Part shown: positions 7,633 through 16,737 of the stretch, one piece after another
Position numbering within the stretch: position 1 is the first letter of the stretch
Layout: each line of letters starts with the position of its first letter
DNA from: ZCTH02-B3 sp036563895
Lineage (GTDB): Bacteria; Bacillota; Bacilli; Paenibacillales; Paenibacillaceae
Length of the DNA: 36,939 bases
NCBI GenBank assembly: GCA_036563895.1
Contig: DATCLN010000164.1
Location: 1 to 36,939, forward strand
Reading direction: 5' to 3'
Notes under the pieces: model-generated
The model's input: the letters and a program-made list of their open reading frames with translations, nothing else
What the model was told of the DNA's origin: nothing
The model's database searches: none
Position numbers and translations under genes: made by a program

Positions 7633-7640
7633 CCGGATGT
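7613..7640 (-). terminator. Terminator hairpin after korB
   Basis: ACATCCGGTT (7617-7626) and its exact inverse at 7631-7640 form a 10-bp stem with a 4-base loop. On the minus strand the stem runs into TTTTGTC. The T run is short, so termination may be partial, allowing some read-through into pduL. Confidence 0.6.
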
Positions 7641-7659
7641 CGTCTGGCGTTTGTTGCGA

Positions 7660-8526
7660 TTATCTGAACTCGGCGACCAGTTCTTCGAACGCCTCGCGGG
7701 ACAGGGTCAGATCCTGGTTTGCCAGCCCCTCGGGCCTGAAGCCCTTCACCCTGTCTTCGTAGGAAGGACGGCTCTTGTCCTGGTAAATGAGCCCGGTGAG
7801 CAGCCCGTTCGTTTCCATGATTTTCTGCATCGCCATCACGCGGTTGCCCGGATCGTAATCCGGGAACTCGTCCAGATTGACGATGTTTTCCTTGAACCAT
7901 TCGTAGGTGTTGATCTTGTTGAACGTGACGCACGGGCTGAACACGTTGATGAAGGCGAAGCCCTTGTGCTTGATGCCTTCCTCGATGAGCCACGTCAGCT
8001 GCTTCAGGTCGCTGGAGAACGACTGCGCCACGAAGGTCGCGCCCGCGGCAAGGGCGAGTTCCAGGGGCGACAGCGCCGACTCGATGGAGCCTTCCGGCGT
8101 CGACTTCGTCTTGAACCCTTCGGGGCTTCTCGGGGACGTCTGCCCCTTGGTCAGGCCGTAGACCTGGTTGTCCATGACGATGTAGGTGATGTCCATGTTC
8201 CGCCGGATGGCGTGAATCGTATGGTTCGTGCCAATGGCGAATCCGTCGCCGTCGCCGCCGGCGGCGATGACGGTCAGTTCCCGGTTGGCCAGCTTGACCC
8301 CCTGCGCGATAGGCAGGGCCCGGCCGTGGATGCCGTGGAACCCGTAGGCGTGGATGTACCCGGAAATGCGCCCGGAGCAGCCGATGCCGGACACGACCAC
8401 CAGCTGTTCCGGTTCCAGTCCGACGTTCGCCGCCGCCCGTTGAATGGCCGACTGCACGGAGAAGTCTCCGCAGCCCGGACACCAGTTGGGCTTGATGTTG
8501 TTGCGGAAATCCTTGAACGTCGCCAT
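7660..8526 (-). CDS. korB: 2-oxoacid:ferredoxin oxidoreductase, beta subunit
   Basis: The 288-residue thiamine-pyrophosphate subunit works with KorA to oxidise a 2-oxoacid (probably 2-oxoglutarate or pyruvate) with CoA, producing acyl-CoA, CO2 and reduced ferredoxin. Cluster cysteines appear in NWCPGCGD (about 15-21), GIGCSGR (about 47-53) and FSPCVTF (about 197-203). The TPP/Mg motif is GGDGDGFAIGTNHTIHAIRRN (first 20: about 89-108). The start is ATG at 8526 with AAGGAG ten bases upstream. Only one base separates it from the korA stop, so the two are translationally linked. No ferredoxin-like delta subunit is encoded nearby. Substrate cannot be decided from sequence alone. Confidence 0.94.
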   Translation of the reverse strand: MATFKDFRNNIKPNWCPGCGDFSVQSAIQRAAANVGLEPEQLVVVSGIGCSGRISGYIHAYGFHGIHGRALPIAQGVKLANRELTVIAAGGDGDGFAIGTNHTIHAIRRNMDITYIVMDNQVYGLTKGQTSPRSPEGFKTKSTPEGSIESALSPLELALAAGATFVAQSFSSDLKQLTWLIEEGIKHKGFAFINVFSPCVTFNKINTYEWFKENIVNLDEFPDYDPGNRVMAMQKIMETNGLLTGLIYQDKSRPSYEDRVKGFRPEGLANQDLTLSREAFEELVAEFR

Positions 8527-8527
8527 C

Positions 8528-10264
8528 TCAGATCAGCTCCTTGCAGCCTTTTTCCACTTCATGCGGCAGGAACGGCGTTCCGTCGTACTTGAGCATGCTG
8601 TGGATCTTGCCGTGAAAATCGCCGATATGCGTCTTGATGATCGACGCCAGCTGGCCGGTGGCGTTGTTTTCGATGACGACGACTTTCCGGGCCTTCTCCA
8701 GATGCGGCCGGACGAGCTCCGCGGGGAACGGGTGCACCTGGCGGATGAACAGGCGGTTCGTCCTGACGCCGTCCGCGGCCAGCCGCGAGCGCACCTCGTC
8801 GATGGTCCCCGAAGTCGACCCGATGCCGATGAGCAAAAGGTCCGGTTCTTCATGCGGCGCGTCCGCCCTCACCGCGTCCCGGATGCGCAGGCCCTGCAGC
8901 TTGCGCAGCCGTTTGTCCATCATCTTGCGGCGGTTGCCCGCCTGCTCGTTGGGGCTGCCGGTCTCCGCGTGTTCCACGCCCGTGACGTGGTGGATGCCGT
9001 ATTTCGTGCCGGGCAGCACCCGCGGCGAAATGCCGTCTTCCGTGAAGGCGTAGCGCTTGAACATCTCGGGATTCTCCAGCGGAGGCAGATCCCGCATGAG
9101 CTTCCCGCGGCGGATCTCGATGCGGCCGTAATCCAGCGGTTCGCAGGTCTGCTTGCCGAGGGCCAGCTGCAGGTCCACCGCCAGGATGACCGGCATCTGG
9201 TACTCCTCCGCCAGGTTGAACGCCTCGATGGTGTCGTAGAAGCAGTCCTCGATGGTGCTCGGCGCGATGACCGCCTTCGGGATTTCCCCGTGGGTGCCGT
9301 GGATGAGCGCCATGAGGTCCGACTGCTCCACCTTCGTCGGCAGGCCGGTGGACGGTCCGCCGCGCATCGTGTCCACGATGACCAGGGGCGTCTCCGTCAT
9401 CCCGGCGAGGCCGATGCCTTCCATCATCAGCGACAGCCCGGGGCCGGACGACGCCGTGAAGGCGCGGACGCCGGCGTAATTGGCGCCGATGGCCATCGTC
9501 ACCGCGGAGATTTCGTCTTCGGTCTGCAGCACCGTGCCGCCGAATTTCGGCAGGTGCTTGATCAGGTATTCCATGATTTCCGACGCCGGCGTGATCGGAT
9601 AGGCGAACATGAGCCGGCAGCCGGCGGCGATGGCGCCAAGGCCGATCGCCTCGTTGCCGATCATGAACAGCTTCTGCTTGCCGTCCGCCGGCGCCAGGCG
9701 GAATTCCTCCAGCGGACCTCCGGTTTGTTCCAAAACAAAAGCCGCTCCGCGACGGACCGCTTCGATGTTTTTCTCCACCACGAGCGGCCCCTTGCGGGCG
9801 AACTCCTCTTCCACAGCCTTGTTCAGCACTTCCAGCGGCAAGCCGAGCAAGGCCCAGCTTGCGCCGGAAGCGACCATGTTTTTCATCAGGGAAGTGCCAA
9901 GCTCTTCGGCGATTCCGGTGATCGGCATCGCGATCAATCGCACGTTCCGGCCGTCGGGAACCGTGGGGTTGAACTTCGCGTCCGCCAGAATCACTCCGCC
10001 CGGTCTCAGTTCATGCGCGTTCAGATCGATGGTCTCCTGGTCAAACGCCACGAGAATGTCGAGATCGTCCGAAATGGCTCGTTTCGGCTCGGTGCTGATT
10101 CGGATTTTGTTGTTGGTGTGTCCCCCTTTGATGCGCGACGAGAAATGCCGGTATCCGTACAGATAATACCCAAGCCGGTTCAGCGCCGTGGAGAAGATCC
10201 GGTCGGTGCTTTCCACCCCTTCGCCCTGTTGGCCCCCGATCTTCCAGGACAGCTGACTGATCAT
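8528..10264 (-). CDS. korA: 2-oxoacid:ferredoxin oxidoreductase, alpha subunit (gamma-alpha fusion)
   Basis: The 578-residue subunit has the fused gamma-alpha arrangement. The gamma domain comes first (about 1-190), starting MISQLSWKIGGQQGEGVES, the CoA-side glycine-rich segment. The alpha pyrimidine-binding domain follows from about residue 200 (GNEAIGLGAIAAGCRLMFAYPITPASEIMEYL region, with the YPITPASE motif), and a transketolase C-terminal-like domain closes the protein (RVHPFPAE-like QVHPFPAELVRPHLEKARKVVVIENN). The start is ATG at 10264, eight bases after AGGAGA; the frame is open further upstream but lacks family sequence. A sigma-A promoter lies about 80 bases upstream. In the same position B. 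subtilis has tdh-kbl; korAB between spoVS and miaB is known from thermophilic Bacillales. Confidence 0.94.
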   Translation of the reverse strand: MISQLSWKIGGQQGEGVESTDRIFSTALNRLGYYLYGYRHFSSRIKGGHTNNKIRISTEPKRAISDDLDILVAFDQETIDLNAHELRPGGVILADAKFNPTVPDGRNVRLIAMPITGIAEELGTSLMKNMVASGASWALLGLPLEVLNKAVEEEFARKGPLVVEKNIEAVRRGAAFVLEQTGGPLEEFRLAPADGKQKLFMIGNEAIGLGAIAAGCRLMFAYPITPASEIMEYLIKHLPKFGGTVLQTEDEISAVTMAIGANYAGVRAFTASSGPGLSLMMEGIGLAGMTETPLVIVDTMRGGPSTGLPTKVEQSDLMALIHGTHGEIPKAVIAPSTIEDCFYDTIEAFNLAEEYQMPVILAVDLQLALGKQTCEPLDYGRIEIRRGKLMRDLPPLENPEMFKRYAFTEDGISPRVLPGTKYGIHHVTGVEHAETGSPNEQAGNRRKMMDKRLRKLQGLRIRDAVRADAPHEEPDLLLIGIGSTSGTIDEVRSRLAADGVRTNRLFIRQVHPFPAELVRPHLEKARKVVVIENNATGQLASIIKTHIGDFHGKIHSMLKYDGTPFLPHEVEKGCKELI

Positions 10265-10342
10265 GATGCCCATCTCCTTTGGTGATCCGTTGCGACAAAA
10301 AAACGGTTCCATGCAATAAAAGATTTTCATCAGCCATATAAA

Positions 10343-10371
10343 ATATTATGTTGACCACTGAAAAAAAGCAA
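10343..10371 (-). promoter_or_regulatory. Sigma-A promoter of korAB
   Basis: On the minus strand TTGCTT (10371-10366) and TAATAT (10348-10343) are 17 bases apart, in an A+T-rich stretch unlike the flanking coding DNA. The leader to the korA ATG is about 70 bases. The rest of the gap 10265-10447 holds nothing else I can name. Confidence 0.6.
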
Positions 10372-10447
10372 GGTTCTTAAGCAGCGATCCAGCATAGTTG
10401 TTTTCGATGGAACCGATGCCTTTGCGCGAATATTCCGGGCCAGCCCG

Positions 10448-11395
10448 TCAGGACGGGAGAAAATTCCGCAAAAACCGACGGACGTTGCCGCCCAGGAACC
10501 GCCGCACCAGGTCCTCCGGATACCGCTTGAGCAGCGCCTCCGCCAGAGCCGGGTAGCGGCCCGGATGCTCGAGGCCGGCCACGTGGCGGTCGATCCCGTC
10601 GAAATCCGATCCGAATCCCAGATGGTCGGCGCCGCCGAGCTCGCAGATCCTTTCCACGTGCCGAATCACGTCGTCGATGGTCGCGTCGCCCCGTTCCGTC
10701 AAAAAATCCGGGACGAAGGTCAGGCCGATCACGCCGCCCACGGCGATGATCGCCCGGATCTGGCCGTCCGTCAGATTGCGCGGGTGGTCGCACACCGACC
10801 GGGCATTCGCGTGGGACGCAAAAAAAGGGCGGGCCGCCATGTCCGCCAGATCCCAGAACCCGCGCTCCGACAGGTGCGACACGTCCAGCAGGACGCCCAG
10901 CGCCTCGCATTCCGCCACCAGCCGGTGGCCGGCCGCCGTGAGCCCCCCGCCCCGCGGTTCCATCACCCCGTCCGCGGCCCAGTTGGCGTGGTTCCACGTC
11001 AGACCGAGCAGCCTCAGACCCAGCCGGTGCAGCAGGCGCAGAGCCCACCACTGGCCGCGCAGGCTGTCCGCACCCTCCAGGGAAAGCAGCGCCGCGATTT
11101 CCCCCGCGCGCTCCGCCTCGTCCAGATCGCCCGCGGTGCGCACCAGGCGGAACCCTGGAACGGCCAGCACCCTTTCATAAAACAATTCGGCGGCCCTGAG
11201 CGCCGTCTCCGGCTGCAGGGACAGCGGTTCTTCCAGGTAGATGGCAAACACCTGCAGATCCACGCCCCCCGCCCGCAGACGCTCCGCGGTCACGTCCAGG
11301 CCGCCGGAGTCCGTCCCGCCGGTGTCCGAGAAAGACAACCGGGGGTCCATCATCATTTTGTACAGCGCGTCGCAGTGCAAATCGGCCGCCTTCAA
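10448..11395 (-). CDS. Membrane dipeptidase (peptidase M19) family protein
   Basis: The 315-residue protein belongs to the renal/membrane dipeptidase family, zinc enzymes that cleave dipeptides. Expected metal and catalytic elements are present: DLHCDAL with the HxD pair at 7-9, SLEGADS with the bridging glutamate, LDVSHLSE and FASHANARS with the two histidines, and FGSDFDGID. Despite the family name there is no signal peptide or membrane segment, so the bacterial protein is probably cytosolic. A TTG start at 11395 is chosen because GGGGAGAGG lies seven bases upstream and family similarity begins there; the upstream open frame crosses the spoVS terminator. The gene sits between korA and spoVS, as in other thermophilic Bacillales. 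The natural substrate is unknown. Confidence 0.92.
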   Translation of the reverse strand: MKAADLHCDALYKMMMDPRLSFSDTGGTDSGGLDVTAERLRAGGVDLQVFAIYLEEPLSLQPETALRAAELFYERVLAVPGFRLVRTAGDLDEAERAGEIAALLSLEGADSLRGQWWALRLLHRLGLRLLGLTWNHANWAADGVMEPRGGGLTAAGHRLVAECEALGVLLDVSHLSERGFWDLADMAARPFFASHANARSVCDHPRNLTDGQIRAIIAVGGVIGLTFVPDFLTERGDATIDDVIRHVERICELGGADHLGFGSDFDGIDRHVAGLEHPGRYPALAEALLKRYPEDLVRRFLGGNVRRFLRNFLPS

Positions 11396-11458
11396 AAAAA
11401 GTCCTCTCCCCTCCGTTCCAACCCTCTCCGACCCTCGCTCCGGGACCCCGGCCCCAAC

Positions 11459-11485
11459 AAAAAACCTGTTTACGGGGTAAACAGG
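11459..11485 (-). terminator. Rho-independent terminator of spoVS
   Basis: CCTGTTTAC (11465-11473) and its inverse GTAAACAGG (11477-11485) form a 9-bp stem with a 3-base loop, followed on the minus strand by six T. It lies about 45 bases after the spoVS stop and separates it from the dipeptidase gene. Confidence 0.85.
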
Positions 11486-11528
11486 CAGACGCGCAAGTTC
11501 CTGTCCTTTCTTCTTTTCCGGGATTCCT

Positions 11529-11789
11529 TTACCGGGGTTCCACAATCAGCTTGATGGCGGTGCGGTCTTCACCGTCGATGACGATGTCGGTGAAGGCCGG
11601 GATGCAGATCAGATCCACCCCGCTGGGGGCCACGAACCCGCGGGCGATGGCCACGGCCTTGATCGCCTGGTTGAGCGCGCCCGCGCCGATCGCCTGGAGT
11701 TCTGCTGAACCCCGTTCGCGCAGTACCCCCGCCAAAGCGCCTGCAACGGAATTTGGATTGGACTTTGCGGAAACCTTTAATACTTCCAT
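11529..11789 (-). CDS. spoVS: Stage V sporulation protein S
   Basis: The 86-residue protein is SpoVS, one of the most conserved small sporulation proteins and a member of the Alba-like nucleic-acid-binding group. In B. subtilis it influences septation and spore coat assembly. The sequence from MEVLKVSAKSNPNSVAGALA through AIGAGALNQAIKAVAIARGF to FTDIVIDGEDRTAIKLIVEPR is nearly the family consensus, and length is standard. The start is ATG at 11789 with GGAGG eight bases upstream. A textbook sigma-H promoter precedes it and a strong terminator follows it, so it is probably transcribed alone at the onset of sporulation. Confidence 0.97.
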   Translation of the reverse strand: MEVLKVSAKSNPNSVAGALAGVLRERGSAELQAIGAGALNQAIKAVAIARGFVAPSGVDLICIPAFTDIVIDGEDRTAIKLIVEPR

Positions 11790-11840
11790 GACCGGTACCT
11801 CCTCGGGGATCGGAAAGGATAGGACTACTATGGAGATACT

Positions 11841-11868
11841 ATTCGTTGAGTCGTGAGAAAATTCCTTC
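11841..11868 (-). promoter_or_regulatory. Sigma-H promoter of spoVS
   Basis: On the minus strand GAAGGAATT (11868-11860) and CGAAT (11845-11841) are 14 bases apart. Every position fits the sigma-H consensus RWAGGAWWT-N14-HGAAT. The leader to the spoVS ATG is about 45-50 bases. spoVS is a known sigma-H gene in B. subtilis, which agrees. Confidence 0.85.
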
Positions 11869-11932
11869 TTTTCTTCGCACGGAATTGCGGCACTTTGCAC
11901 GGAATTGTTCGCACGGGGTCGCAACGGATCGA

Positions 11933-12730
11933 TCAGCTGGATATCCAGTCGTCTTCGGTGACGCGGATGGTCCGGATCTGCACGGCGGTTCCCGTCGTTT
12001 CGTCAATTTCGACAAAAAGCGCGTTGAACTGCCACTTTCCTGCGTCTTCCACTTCGAAGCGGGAGGGCAGGCCGGTCAGGAATTTGCGCAGCACCTGGTC
12101 GCGCTTCATGCCGAGGATGCCGTCCAGCGGACCGGTCATGCCCACGTCGGTCACGTATGCCGTGCCGCCCGGCAGGATGCGGCCGTCCATCGTCTGCACG
12201 TGGGTATGCGTACCCAGCACCACCGAGACGCGGCCGTCCAGATGCCAGCCCATGGCGATCTTCTCGCTGGTGGCCTCGGCGTGGAAATCCACCAGAATGC
12301 AATGGTGACGGTCCTTCAGTTCCTCCAGGATGGCGTCCGCGGTGCGGAACGGGCATTCCGCGGGGGGCAGGAACGTGCGCCCGATGAGGTTTACGACGGC
12401 CAGTTCCTTGCCGTTCACCCGGATGACTGAAAACCCGCGGCCCGGAGTTCCGGGGGGAAGATTGGCCGGACGCACCAGCCGCGGCTCGTTGTCGATGAAA
12501 TCGAAGATCTCCCGCTGGTCCCAGGTGTGGTTGCCCATCGTGAGGCCGTGCACGCCCGTCTCGAACAGTTCCTGGGCAATCGCGGCGGTGATGCCGCGGC
12601 CGCCCGCGGCGTTTTCCCCGTTGGCGATGACGAGATGCGGGCGGTACGTTTCCCGGAGCCAGGGCATCACCCTGCGCACCGTTTCCCTTCCCGGACGGCC
12701 GACGATGTCTCCGATAAAAACCACGTTCAC
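11933..12730 (-). CDS. ymdB: YmdB family metallophosphoesterase
   Basis: The 265-residue protein belongs to the YmdB calcineurin-like phosphodiesterase family, which hydrolyses 2',3'-cyclic nucleotides in vitro and, in B. subtilis, affects biofilm gene expression and nanotube formation. Metal ligands are visible in FIGDIVGRPGRE (6-17), NGENAAGGRG (37-46), MGNHTWDQ, VDFHAEATSEK and LGTHTHVQT, in family order. The start is GTG at 12730 with GGAGGG eight bases upstream. It lies directly downstream of rny, as in B. subtilis, but a strong hairpin separates the two, so its expression may depend on read-through. Confidence 0.96.
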   Translation of the reverse strand: MNVVFIGDIVGRPGRETVRRVMPWLRETYRPHLVIANGENAAGGRGITAAIAQELFETGVHGLTMGNHTWDQREIFDFIDNEPRLVRPANLPPGTPGRGFSVIRVNGKELAVVNLIGRTFLPPAECPFRTADAILEELKDRHHCILVDFHAEATSEKIAMGWHLDGRVSVVLGTHTHVQTMDGRILPGGTAYVTDVGMTGPLDGILGMKRDQVLRKFLTGLPSRFEVEDAGKWQFNALFVEIDETTGTAVQIRTIRVTEDDWISS

Positions 12731-12750
12731 GGTGTTTTCCCTCCTGCCGG

Positions 12751-12784
12751 AAAAAAAGTGGCCGCCTGCTGTGCAGCCACTTTT
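12751..12784 (-). terminator. Terminator between rny and ymdB
   Basis: AAAAGTGGC (12754-12762) and GCCACTTTT (12776-12784) form a 9-bp stem. On the minus strand the stem ends in a run of seven T. It lies 24 bases after the rny stop and upstream of the ymdB SD. Confidence 0.82.
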
Positions 12785-12807
12785 CAGCTTCTCCCGTATG
12801 GCGGATC

Positions 12808-14352
<1,545 letters not shown>

Positions 14353-14560
14353 CTGGTCTCACCTCCTCGTTGCACGCCAAGGCAACGCTTGGGACACCGA
14401 TGTGAAATTGTCCGTTTCGCCGATCCTTCCTTCGCCTTCGCCTCCCGCCGGGCGAAAACGAAGCTGTCAGAAGTTTTCGATCAATTTCCTTTCAGGAACG
14501 TCATCTCCGAATCGTCTCGAGGCAAAAAAATTCGGAAATGGGAGAATGAAATACAAAGAC

Positions 14561-14590
14561 ATTTTATCTTTTGCAAAAACCGATTGTCAA
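14561..14590 (-). promoter_or_regulatory. Sigma-A promoter of rny
   Basis: On the minus strand TTGACA (14590-14585) and TAAAAT (14566-14561) are 18 bases apart. It lies in an A+T-rich part of the 275-base gap between recX and rny (14353-14627). The remaining gap is leader sequence of about 200 bases in which I see no known riboswitch. Confidence 0.75.
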
Positions 14591-14627
14591 GCAAACCGGC
14601 GGCTCCCGTCCGCCCGCGCAGAGCGGC

Positions 14628-15335
14628 TCAGGGGTCCCGCTCTTCCCCCTTGCCGGCCGTCCGCGAGGCCTCGGTCATGGCCGCATGCACCGCCTCGCGG
14701 GCCAGGGCTTTCGGAAAACCGCGTCTCAGGAGCATGGCCATCAGCTTGTGGCGACGTTCCAGGGCGGACTTCGCCCGCACCTGCGGCAGGCGCTTGCGCG
14801 CGAAAGCCAGCGCGGCTTCCCGCTCCTCTTCCTCGCTGACGCCGGCGAGGGCCGCTTCGGCGTCCTCGCGGCCGACGCCCCGCTCCAGCAGTTCACGGCG
14901 CACGAGCAGGCGCCCTTTCCGCTGGCCGGTCACCCGGTACGAGGCGATCCGTCCGGCCAGCGCCGCGTCGTCCAGGAGACCGCCGCGGACCAGCCGTTCC
15001 AGGCACGCCGCCGTCGCGTCCGGCGCGTATCCTTTCCGGCGGAGCGCCTTTTCCATTTCCTTGCGGGTGCGCGGCCGCACGGCAAGCAGCGCCAGCGCCG
15101 CCCGGTAGGCGCCCTCGGCCGCCTCCGCCGCCAGCAACTCCCGCCATTCCGCATCGTTCAGCCGGCGCCCGGGAACGAGCCGCCAGGCCACCACCGTGTC
15201 CTCGTGCAGGGTAAGCACGCGGACCCCGCCTTCCGGCTCCGTCCCGCCGGTGACCGTCACCCGGTACACTCCCGGCATTTTCTCCTCCGGCTGAAGCCCT
15301 GCAACCGTCCATCCGACGCCAACGCTTTCCGCCAT
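14628..15335 (-). CDS. recX: RecA regulator RecX
   Basis: The 235-residue protein is a RecX family modulator that binds RecA filaments and limits or reshapes their growth. Tandem three-helix repeats are visible: AYRAALALLAVRPRTRKEMEKALRRKGY (with the family RxRTxxEM pattern), then LVRGGLLDDAALAGRIASY, and RRELLERGV. About 60 residues precede the first repeat, as is common in Firmicutes. The start is ATG at 15335, eight bases after GGGAGG. It lies 141 bases downstream of recA, so it may share the recA transcript if the hairpin between them is leaky. Assignment follows both the repeats and the position. Confidence 0.93.
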   Translation of the reverse strand: MAESVGVGWTVAGLQPEEKMPGVYRVTVTGGTEPEGGVRVLTLHEDTVVAWRLVPGRRLNDAEWRELLAAEAAEGAYRAALALLAVRPRTRKEMEKALRRKGYAPDATAACLERLVRGGLLDDAALAGRIASYRVTGQRKGRLLVRRELLERGVGREDAEAALAGVSEEEEREAALAFARKRLPQVRAKSALERRHKLMAMLLRRGFPKALAREAVHAAMTEASRTAGKGEERDP

Positions 15336-15418
15336 GCGAAAACCTCCCGCCCGACCGGCCGCCCTGTTCCGCGGACCGCGGAACCTCCGTCAGGCCGCGC
15401 GGCCCGCACAAAACGGAA

Positions 15419-15469
15419 GGGGATCCGCCCGCGAGGCGCCCCTGCGGCGCCCCGGCCACGCGGATCCCC
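15419..15469 (-). terminator. Long hairpin after recA, possible weak terminator or attenuator
   Basis: GGGGATCCGC (15419-15428) and GCGGATCCCC (15460-15469) pair exactly, with an inner GGCGCC pair that can extend the structure. On the minus strand the stem is followed by CTTCCGTTTTG, a poor T tract, so it may reduce rather than stop read-through from recA to recX. Confidence 0.5.
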
Positions 15470-15476
15470 GCGCCGG

Positions 15477-16526
15477 TCAAAGGTCCGGATCGTAATCTTC
15501 GTCGTCCGCGGCTCCGAAGGAAGCCGATTTGGCCCGGTATTCCCCGCTCAGGCTCTTTTCGCGGATCTGCTTCTCGATTTCCGCCGCGATTTCGGGATTG
15601 TCCTTCAAAAACTGCCTGGCGTTCTCACGGCCCTGTCCCAGCCGCTCGCCGTTGTAGGAGAACCAGGCTCCGCTCTTCTGGATGATGTCCAGCTCGGTGC
15701 CGAGGTCGAGGATGCTGCCCTCCCGGGAAATGCCCTCGCCGTACAGGATGTCGATGTCCGCCTGCTTGAAGGGCGGCGCCACCTTGTTCTTGACCACCTT
15801 GATCCGCGTCCGGTTGCCCACGATCTCGTTGCCCTGCTTCAGGGCTTCCAGACGGCGCACGTCCAGCCGGATGCTGGCGTAGAATTTCAGCGCGCGCCCG
15901 CCCGGCGTGGTCTCCGGATTGCCGAACATGACGCCGACTTTCTCCCGCAGCTGGTTGATGAAGATCGCGATCGCCTTCGATTTGCCGATGGCCCCGGACA
16001 GCTTGCGCATTGCCTGGGACATCAGGCGCGCCTGCAGGCCGACGAAGGAATCCCCCATCTCGCCCTCGATCTCCGCCTTGGGCACGAGGGCCGCGACCGA
16101 GTCGACCACGATGATGTCCACCGCGCCGCTGCGAACGAGGGCTTCCGCGATCTCCAGCGCCTGTTCGCCCGTGTCCGGCTGGGAGATGAGCAGCTCGTCG
16201 ATGTTGACGCCCACCTTCCGGGCGTACAGCGGATCCAGGGCGTGTTCCGCGTCGATGAACGCCGCCTGTCCGCCCGCTTTCTGCACCTCCGCGATGGCGT
16301 GCAGGGCGACGGTGGTCTTCCCGGACGATTCCGGGCCGAAAATCTCGATGATCCGTCCCCTCGGCAGTCCGCCGATGCCCAGTGCGATATCAAGGGCCAG
16401 CGAACCGCTGGAGACCGTCTCCACCTGCATGCCGGCCTGTTCGCCGAGCCTCATCACGGAGCCCCGGCCGAATTGTTTCTCGATCTGGCGCAACGCCATT
16501 TCCAACGCTGCTCGCCGATCCGACAC
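15477..16526 (-). CDS. recA: Recombinase RecA
   Basis: The 349-residue protein is RecA, the ATP-dependent strand-exchange protein and co-protease for LexA. The Walker A loop GPESSGKTT is at 64-72. IIVVDSVAALVP carries Walker B, and FINQLREKVGVMFGNPETTPGGRALKFY (the L2 region with the NQLREK start) follows. The C-terminus is acidic, as usual. The start is GTG at 16526, with AAGGA nine bases upstream; the open frame continues upstream through the promoter and cannot be coding. A sigma-A promoter and a LexA box lie 30-80 bases upstream, and a strong terminator isolates it from cinA, so it is an SOS-regulated unit, perhaps with recX. Confidence 0.99.
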   Translation of the reverse strand: MSDRRAALEMALRQIEKQFGRGSVMRLGEQAGMQVETVSSGSLALDIALGIGGLPRGRIIEIFGPESSGKTTVALHAIAEVQKAGGQAAFIDAEHALDPLYARKVGVNIDELLISQPDTGEQALEIAEALVRSGAVDIIVVDSVAALVPKAEIEGEMGDSFVGLQARLMSQAMRKLSGAIGKSKAIAIFINQLREKVGVMFGNPETTPGGRALKFYASIRLDVRRLEALKQGNEIVGNRTRIKVVKNKVAPPFKQADIDILYGEGISREGSILDLGTELDIIQKSGAWFSYNGERLGQGRENARQFLKDNPEIAAEIEKQIREKSLSGEYRAKSASFGAADDEDYDPDL

Positions 16527-16556
16527 GTTCCCACATCCTTCTTCGTCGTTACTTTC

Positions 16557-16585
16557 ATGATAACGGTTTTTCCCGCTTTTCACAA
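16557..16585 (-). promoter_or_regulatory. Sigma-A promoter of recA
   Basis: On the minus strand TTGTGA (16585-16580) and TATCAT (16562-16557) are 17 bases apart. It gives a leader of about 25 bases to the GTG start and lies just downstream of the LexA box. Confidence 0.65.
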
Positions 16586-16593
16586 GCATTTTT

Positions 16594-16607
16594 CGAACAT
16601 AGGTTCG
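16594..16607. promoter_or_regulatory. LexA (DinR) SOS box of recA
   Basis: CGAACATAGGTTCG is a palindrome with perfect CGAAC and GTTCG half-sites separated by four bases, the Gram-positive LexA operator form. It sits eight bases upstream of the recA -35. Confidence 0.88.
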
Positions 16608-16643
16608 CTTCCCCGTCCGGACGCGGAAAGCCGGTGCGTGTAC

Positions 16644-16681
16644 GAAAAAAACCGCGGCAAAGACTTCCCTTCGCCGCGGTT
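16644..16681 (-). terminator. Rho-independent terminator of cinA
   Basis: AACCGCGGC (16650-16658) and GCCGCGGTT (16673-16681) form a 9-bp stem that ends, on the minus strand, in a run of T. It lies about 60 bases after the cinA stop and upstream of the recA control region. Confidence 0.85.
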
Positions 16682-16737
16682 CTTCCGCATTCGTCATCCA
16701 TATTATACCATCGCAGGTCCCGTCTGACAAGCCTCCG

